Shown here in pieces: positions 7,046 to 10,783 of a DNA stretch of 10,783 bases. Every line of letters begins with the position of its first letter. Positions within the stretch are counted from its first letter, which is position 1. Both the position numbers and the translations under genes were made by a program. The DNA is from Planctomycetota bacterium (lineage in GTDB: Bacteria > Planctomycetota > Planctomycetia > Pirellulales > Lacipirellulaceae): the NCBI GenBank assembly GCA_024278035.1, contig JAJRUA010000147.1, forward strand, positions 1 to 10,783, in the 5' to 3' direction. The notes beneath the pieces were generated by a model. The model ran no database searches. It had not been told where the DNA came from and was given only the letters and a program-made list of their open reading frames with translations.

Positions 7046-7316
7046 TGTCCGTCGAGCGTCCCCTCCCAGGGACACATGCCGGACAGGCCACCCGAGGTGC
7101 CGTCTTCGTTTGTCAGTAAATAAAATAGCTGGCTCTGAAAAGCTGCCCCACTTACGAGGCTTTCTTGGTCGCCGTTGTTCGCTATAGCTTTCGTGAAGCA
7201 CGGCAGCCCCGTGAACCCGCCTAGCTTCGCAGACTCTCATGATCCTGCAAACGCCAATCTTCGCCGGAGCCTCCCGTTTAGCCATAGCCACCCGACTTGC
7301 CCGAACTACCTGCTAC
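7046..7316 (-). ncRNA. Candidate structured leader or non-coding RNA upstream of the response regulator
   Basis: Read 5' to 3' on the - strand from just after the promoter at 7323-7350. A 9-bp helix GCTATGGCT/AGCTATAGC (7280-7288 with 7181-7189, one G.U) encloses three hairpins: CGGG/TCCG (7265-7276), TTTGCAGG/TCTGCGAA (7244-7251 with 7226-7233, 10-base loop) and CACGG/CCGTG (7209-7213 with 7199-7203). Further on come CACC/GGTG and a nested pair TGTCCG/CGGACA around GTCCC/GGGAC (7046-7085). I do not recognise a known riboswitch, tRNA, 6S or SRP RNA in it. It could be a leader of the regulator transcript or a separate RNA of about 200 bases. Ends are approximate and pairing was found by eye. 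Confidence 0.4.
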
Positions 7317-7322
7317 TTGCGG

Positions 7323-7350
7323 ATTATAGGAAAGATAGAGAAAGCGTCAA
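7323..7350 (-). promoter_or_regulatory. Strong sigma-70-type promoter upstream of the structured RNA and response regulator
   Basis: On the - strand, TTGACG (7345-7350) and a perfect TATAAT (7323-7328) are separated by 16 bases. The -35 matches consensus at five of six positions. Transcription would start near 7316, about 335 bases before the response regulator ATG, which implies an unusually long leader or a separate small RNA. Confidence 0.6.
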
Positions 7351-7404
7351 GATTGAATCGAATGCCATAAGTCACTGTCAGGTAATTGGTTGCACACGAT
7401 TGGG

Positions 7405-7431
7405 CGGCTCAAATATCTTGGAGACGAGCCG
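7405..7431 (-). terminator. Hairpin just downstream of mnmG
   Basis: On the - strand, CGGCTC (7426-7431) pairs perfectly with GAGCCG (7405-7410) across a 15-base loop, 7 bases after the mnmG stop. There is no T-run after it, so it is at best a factor-assisted terminator or a 3'-end stabiliser. Confidence 0.35.
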
Positions 7432-7438
7432 ACCCCAT

Positions 7439-9289
7439 TTACCCTCTCGTCCCTCCTAAATGTGCCATCAGCAGCGCAATATCCGCGGGCGTTACCCCAC
7501 TAATACGGCTTGCCTGGGCAAGATTCATGGGCTGAATCCGTAGGAGTTTCTCCCGTGCCTCATGGCGCATCTGCGTCAGGCGGCTGTAATCAAAAGTTGC
7601 GGGTATCCGCTTATTGGCCAATCGTAATTGCCGATCGACCTCCACTTGTTGTCGGGCGATGTAGCCGGCGTACTTCGTATCGTGCAGGGCCTGCTGAATT
7701 GCCTCGGGCGTTCCAGCGGACAGTTCCATCGCCACGTCTGCTGGAGCCATAGCGATTACGGCCTGCCAATCGACCTCAGGTCGCTTGAGATGCTCTGCCA
7801 GCGACTGGCCTCGTGTCCGCGTCGAGGCGAGCAACAAAGCAAGGCGATCCACTCCGACTAGCTTCGCTTTGAGTCGATCCTGTCGCCGCTGCGAAACAAG
7901 GCCGACCTGTGCTCCGAGGGGCGTCAGCCGGCGGTCCGCATTGTCTTGCCGCAGCAGCAGCCGGTACTCCGCTCGGCTTGTGAACATGCGGTAGGGCTCA
8001 TCCACGCCACACGTCACCAAATCATCAATCAACACACCCATATAGGCTTCATCGCGCGACAAGATGATCGGCTCTCGATCGGCAATCGCCAGCGCGGCAT
8101 TCGCCCCGGCGATCAATCCTTGGGCCCCTGCCTCTTCGTAGCCCGTTGTGCCGTTGATTTGGCCCGCAAAATACAAACCTCGGGCGACTTTGCATTCGAG
8201 CGTCGGCTTTAACTGATCGGGCGGAGCGTAGTCGTACTCAACCGCATAGCCGTAGCGCATAATCTCAGCCTGCTCGCAACCGGGGATCAGCCGGAACATG
8301 GCATCCTGCACATCGCGTGGCAAGCTGGTGGAGACACCGTTAACGTACACCTCCTGTGTATTGCGCCCCTCGGGCTCAAGGAACAACTGGTGCTGCTTCT
8401 TCTCCGCAAAACGAACCACTTTGTCTTCGATCGACGGACAATAGCGCGGGCCGCTTGTGTTGATTTGGCCGCTGTACATTGGTGCCCGTTTGAGGTTGGC
8501 CAGAATCAATTCATGCACGGCCGGCGTTGTGTAAGTGATATGGCAAGGGATCTGCGGCTGGGAAATCGCTTCGGTAAGAAACGAGAAGGGCTGCGGCTTG
8601 TCGTCTCCTGGCTGAAGTTCGCAACGGCTGTAGTCGATTGTCCGCCCATTAAGTCGCGGCGGAGTGCCCGTCTTGAACCGTTCCAATCGAATGCCAAGCC
8701 GCTGGAGCGCGCCGCTGATGCCTGCGGTGGTCCCCTCCCCTGCCCTGCCGCCCGCCGTCTTTGCTTCGCCCGTGTGCATGAGCGCTTGCAAGAAGGTGCC
8801 CGTGGTTAGAACGACCGAAGGGGCCACGTAAGTGGCACCACCACGTACACGGACGCCAGATACTGAACCGTGGGTGGCTCCTTGCTCCCTAACCTTCTCT
8901 ACTAAAATATCTTCGACCACTTCCTGTCGCAAACTCAAATTCGGTTGTTCTTCGACAACGCGCTTGATCTCTGCCTGATAGGCTCGCTTGTCGGCTTGGG
9001 CGCGCGGGCTGTGCATCGCGGGCCCTTTGCGTCGATTGAGCATACGGAACTGTAGGCCCGTCGCATCGATGGCCCGCCCCATCGCCCCACCCAGGGCGTC
9101 GATCTCTCGCACAATTTGTCCCTTACCAACGCCACCGATCGCCGGATTGCAGCTCATTTGGCCAACCGTATCAAGGTTGGTCGTTAGCAGCGCCGTCTTC
9201 GCCCCCAACCGCGCGGCCGCCAGCGCCGCCTCCGTACCGGCATGGCCTGCACCGATCACCAGCACGTCGTATTCGTATTTCACATTCAT
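7439..9289 (-). CDS. mnmG: MnmG (GidA), tRNA uridine-5-carboxymethylaminomethyl modification enzyme
   Basis: This FAD-dependent cytoplasmic enzyme works with MnmE to install the cmnm5 group on the wobble uridine (U34) of certain tRNAs. At 616 residues it has about the usual length. The N-terminal dinucleotide-binding motif is [19 protein letters not shown] (11-29), followed by [12 protein letters not shown] (46-57), FKTGTPPRL (205-213), the cysteine-bearing [31 protein letters not shown], and the C-terminal helical domain ending near [20 protein letters not shown], all signatures of the family. The frame stays open for 119 more codons upstream, but that part crosses the Uma2 gene antisense and is not MnmG-like. 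The ATG at 9289 gives the normal [15 protein letters not shown] start and has a good promoter 40-70 bases upstream. The ribosome site is weak. No MnmE gene or RsmG (GidB) gene is adjacent. Confidence 0.98.
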   Translation of the reverse strand: MNVKYEYDVLVIGAGHAGTEAALAAARLGAKTALLTTNLDTVGQMSCNPAIGGVGKGQIVREIDALGGAMGRAIDATGLQFRMLNRRKGPAMHSPRAQADKRAYQAEIKRVVEEQPNLSLRQEVVEDILVEKVREQGATHGSVSGVRVRGGATYVAPSVVLTTGTFLQALMHTGEAKTAGGRAGEGTTAGISGALQRLGIRLERFKTGTPPRLNGRTIDYSRCELQPGDDKPQPFSFLTEAISQPQIPCHITYTTPAVHELILANLKRAPMYSGQINTSGPRYCPSIEDKVVRFAEKKQHQLFLEPEGRNTQEVYVNGVSTSLPRDVQDAMFRLIPGCEQAEIMRYGYAVEYDYAPPDQLKPTLECKVARGLYFAGQINGTTGYEEAGAQGLIAGANAALAIADREPIILSRDEAYMGVLIDDLVTCGVDEPYRMFTSRAEYRLLLRQDNADRRLTPLGAQVGLVSQRRQDRLKAKLVGVDRLALLLASTRTRGQSLAEHLKRPEVDWQAVIAMAPADVAMELSAGTPEAIQQALHDTKYAGYIARQQVEVDRQLRLANKRIPATFDYSRLTQMRHEAREKLLRIQPMNLAQASRISGVTPADIALLMAHLGGTRG

Positions 9290-9331
9290 AAACAGCAGGA
9301 TAGACGACAAACGTCGATTTGGTGAGAGATT

Positions 9332-9360
9332 ATTATAGGATAGGTGGGCCCAACTGTGAT
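9332..9360 (-). promoter_or_regulatory. Promoter of mnmG
   Basis: On the - strand, ATCACA (9355-9360) and a perfect TATAAT (9332-9337) are 17 bases apart, leaving a 5' leader of about 35 bases to the mnmG ATG. The -35 matches consensus at four of six positions. It lies in the divergent gap with the Uma2 gene (9290-9411), where I found no equally good + strand promoter. Confidence 0.5.
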
Positions 9361-9411
9361 AGAATAAGTAAGCGTTCTTTTCAGAGGCCTTTGCAACGCA
9401 ACGAGAAAACC

Positions 9412-9978
9412 ATGCTATCCGCACTCGATATCCCGGCAATCCGACAATTGGCCGTTCCCGTTTCGGTAGCCCAGTACCATCGCATGGGTGAATTGGGCTT
9501 ATACGACAAACGGACTGAGTTAATTCGTGGAGTGGTGATCCATAAGATGACAATCTCTCCGCTGCATAGTTTTCTAGTTCAGTATCTTGTCGATCTCTTG
9601 AAAAAAACAACGCCCAATGGCTGGCTAGTTCGGCAAGAACAACCACTGACGCTTGCCGATTCTGAGCCTGAAACCGATATTGCCGTCGTAAAAGGTAGCG
9701 TTTCGGACTACCGTCATGAGCATCCGCGTAGCGCGAACTTAGCCATTGAGGTCTGCGTCTCCTCCGAAGCGGTCGATCGAAATAAGATCGAACTTTACGC
9801 CGAGGCGGGCGTCGAGGAGAGTTGGTTGGTCCTAGCTGAAGAAAAGACCATTGAGGTCTTTTCTTCTCCCAAAAAGGGGCGCTACACCGAAACCGAAAAA
9901 TTCACCCTCTCCGATAGCTTGTCGCCTTCTCATTTCCCCAAAGCAACCATTTCTTTGAGCCAATTGTTCGGCAGCTAA
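9412..9978 (+). CDS. Uma2-family PD-(D/E)XK endonuclease-like protein
   Basis: A 188-residue soluble protein of the Uma2 family (restriction-endonuclease-like fold), often present in many copies in cyanobacteria and planctomycetes; the cellular role is not established. Family landmarks are E36 in [10 protein letters not shown], the acidic D89 in [12 protein letters not shown]113 in [17 protein letters not shown] with K125 following, and the closing motif [13 protein letters not shown] (128-140). D89, E113 and K125 are the likely metal/catalytic residues by analogy, so the nuclease site looks intact. The ATG at 9412 gives the usual length; an upstream in-frame start at 9319 would add 31 non-family residues and overlap the mnmG promoter. 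The gene is divergent from mnmG and 8 bases before tag, so it is probably co-transcribed with tag. Confidence 0.88.
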   Translation: MLSALDIPAIRQLAVPVSVAQYHRMGELGLYDKRTELIRGVVIHKMTISPLHSFLVQYLVDLLKKTTPNGWLVRQEQPLTLADSEPETDIAVVKGSVSDYRHEHPRSANLAIEVCVSSEAVDRNKIELYAEAGVEESWLVLAEEKTIEVFSSPKKGRYTETEKFTLSDSLSPSHFPKATISLSQLFGS

Positions 9979-9986
9979 AACGCGAT

Positions 9987-10604
9987 ATGGCAAAAAAGAA
10001 AGAGCGTTGCCCCTGGGCAGAAGCCTCGGACTCCGAGCGCACCTACCACGACACCGAGTGGGGCGTGCCGCTGCGCGACGACCATCGGCTGTTCGAGTTG
10101 CTCACGCTTGAAGGGGCCCAGGCGGGGCTTTCCTGGAGTACTATTCTCAATAAACGTGATGGGTACCGCCGACTCTTTGCACAATTCGACCCCGTGAAAG
10201 TTGCTCGCTTTACGGACAAACGAATCGAAAAGCTACTCACCGATCCGGCCATCGTCCGCCATCGTGGCAAAGTGGAATCAACGGTCTCCAACGCGAAAGC
10301 CGTTCTGGCATTACAGAAAGAAGTCGGTTCGCTCTCCGAGTTTGTCTGGTCGTTTGTCGATGGCAAGCCGGTCCAAAATCGCTTTACGGTGATGTCCGAG
10401 GTCCCTTCCGAAACGCCCGACTCGAAGGCAATGAGCAAAGAACTCAAGCGGCGTGGCTTCCGCTTCGTCGGCCCCACCACCTGCTACGCCTTCATGCAAG
10501 CAGCCGGTTTGGTGAACGATCACTTGGTAAGCTGCCCCTGCTATTCGGTAGTAAAAAGTCTCGCGCAGAGACGCGGAGACGCAGAGAAAAAAAGACTCGG
10601 GTAG
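9987..10604 (+). CDS. tag: DNA-3-methyladenine glycosylase I
   Basis: This base-excision repair enzyme cuts 3-methyladenine from alkylated DNA. In its 205 residues the zinc-site pattern is complete: C8 in CPWA, H21 in YHDTEWG, H179 in NDHLVSC and C183, with the same 13- and 4-residue spacings as in E. coli Tag. The catalytic/base-pocket segment is LEGAQAGLSWSTIL (41-54), with E42 and W50. The core should end near CPCYSVVK. The last 15 residues (about SLAQRRGDAEKKRLG) are encoded by a dispersed octamer repeat and make the protein longer than the E. coli enzyme (about 187). The start ATG at 9987 is 8 bases after the Uma2 stop, without an obvious ribosome site, so translation may be coupled. Confidence 0.95.
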   Translation: MAKKKERCPWAEASDSERTYHDTEWGVPLRDDHRLFELLTLEGAQAGLSWSTILNKRDGYRRLFAQFDPVKVARFTDKRIEKLLTDPAIVRHRGKVESTVSNAKAVLALQKEVGSLSEFVWSFVDGKPVQNRFTVMSEVPSETPDSKAMSKELKRRGFRFVGPTTCYAFMQAAGLVNDHLVSCPCYSVVKSLAQRRGDAEKKRLG

Positions 10605-10656
10605 ACCGTTCCGGAGAGGCTACCTATTTTCCTCTCTGCTGTCTCCGCGTCTCTGC
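10565..10656. repeat. Inverted GC[A/G]GAGAC octamer repeat after tag
   Basis: The left copy (10565-10588) is three tandem octamers: GCAGAGAC, GCGGAGAC and GCAGAGAA. The right copy (about 10633-10656) is its reverse complement with one inserted base. Between them GGTAG (10600-10604) can pair with CTACC (10620-10624), so the whole region can fold into a long hairpin. The left copy forms the end of tag and supplies its stop region; the right copy stops 8 bases before the aminotransferase end. The hairpin lies between two convergent genes and may act as a bidirectional terminator. From memory, repeats of this sequence type occur dispersed in several phyla. Confidence 0.75.
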
Positions 10657-10663
10657 GTGAAAT

Positions 10664-10783
10664 CTATTCCACAAGCAATCCGAGCAATGCCTCCGTCTGC
10701 GCTGGTGTCCCGACCGAGATACGTAGGCCATCAAAACCGCCACGCCAGTCATAACGCATGTAGCGGACCAGGATGCCCCTCTC
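10664..10783 (-). CDS. hisC: C-terminal end of a histidinol-phosphate aminotransferase-like protein (partial)
   Basis: Only the last 39 residues lie in the window; the gene continues beyond the right edge. The tail contains GILVRYMRYDW, then GLRISVGTPAQTEALL, then LLVE before TAG. This is the typical ending of fold-type I PLP aminotransferases of the HisC group, where the Arg of GLRISVG contacts the substrate carboxylate or phosphate. HisC converts imidazole acetol-phosphate to histidinol phosphate in histidine synthesis. The catalytic lysine part is outside, so a related aminotransferase (for example a CobD/HisC-like one) cannot be excluded. It converges with tag. Confidence 0.85.
   Translation of the reverse strand, partial: ERGILVRYMRYDWRGGFDGLRISVGTPAQTEALLGLLVE

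Larger units (their letters stand above)
6981..7438. other. 458-base gap between mnmG and the response regulator gene
   Basis: No convincing coding region lies here. The one longer - strand reading frame (start at 7291) has an Arg-rich, low-complexity-like translation and covers the base-paired segments. In - strand order the gap holds a hairpin just after the mnmG stop (7405-7431), a strong promoter (7323-7350), a four-way-junction-like fold (7181-7288), and a nested hairpin (7046-7085). Last comes a GGAGAGGGG purine run before the response regulator start. Confidence 0.6.

Noticed and set aside
7181..7288. Possible tRNA, because the fold looks like a cloverleaf
   Set aside because: The outer helix is 9 bp, the arm sizes are wrong, there is no proper T-arm or anticodon loop, and the span of 108 bases is too long.
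6977..7291. - strand reading frame of 104 codons upstream of the response regulator
   Set aside because: The translation is Arg-rich with no recognisable domain, it overlaps the response regulator start, and the stretch shows base-pairing typical of RNA structure instead.
9290..9646. 119-codon N-terminal extension of mnmG
   Set aside because: It runs antisense through the Uma2 gene and across the mnmG promoter, and MnmG proteins start close to the VIGAGHAG motif.
1..10783. CRISPR array, insertion sequence, prophage or toxin-antitoxin locus
   Set aside because: No regularly spaced repeats, transposase, integrase or recognisable toxin-antitoxin pair was seen; the repeats present are palindromic REP-like or short tandem types.

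Overview
The window looks like chromosomal DNA from a planctomycete, probably of the Pirellulales type. The pointers are a response regulator with its DNA-binding domain in front of the receiver (a protein type I associate with this phylum), a divergent PNP/UDP-phosphorylase-like protein, an Uma2 protein, weak Shine-Dalgarno signals, and dispersed GC-rich palindromes of the TTAGCCCC...GGGGCTAA kind. This assignment is inference from protein style; no rRNA or other marker is present.

Region 1 (about 46-4422, + strand) is a chemosensory adaptation module: a membrane-bound methyl-accepting chemotaxis protein, then cheB (methylesterase/deamidase), then cheR (methyltransferase) overlapping cheB by ATGA. 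CheB and CheR would tune the methylation of the receptor encoded beside them. No CheA, CheW, CheY or CheD is inside the window; the left edge is only 45 bases before the receptor, so they may lie outside. The module ends at a palindromic element (4464-4509) where transcription from the other strand converges.

Region 2 (about 9360 down to 4524, - strand) holds mnmG (tRNA wobble-uridine modification) behind a good promoter. It is followed by a 458-base gap that contains a strong second promoter and a heavily base-paired stretch that I read as a candidate structured leader or non-coding RNA. Next comes a two-component pair: an HTH-receiver response regulator and a soluble histidine kinase, separated by a REP-like palindrome. 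Last are a 57-residue ORF of unknown function and a divergent phosphorylase-fold protein that appears to have lost its key acidic residues. These last two ORFs are in the same frame, separated by one TAG codon.

Region 3 (9412-10604, + strand) is a close pair: an Uma2-family PD-(D/E)XK protein and tag (3-methyladenine DNA glycosylase I), 8 bases apart. The end of tag runs into a GC[A/G]GAGAC octamer repeat whose inverted copy lies about 45 bases downstream. The window closes with the C-terminal end of an aminotransferase resembling HisC on the - strand.

No rRNA, confident tRNA, CRISPR array, insertion sequence or phage gene was seen. The most interesting unexplained signals are the structured RNA candidate at 7046-7320, the degenerate phosphorylase with its in-frame TAG, and the three different palindromic repeat types at gene ends.
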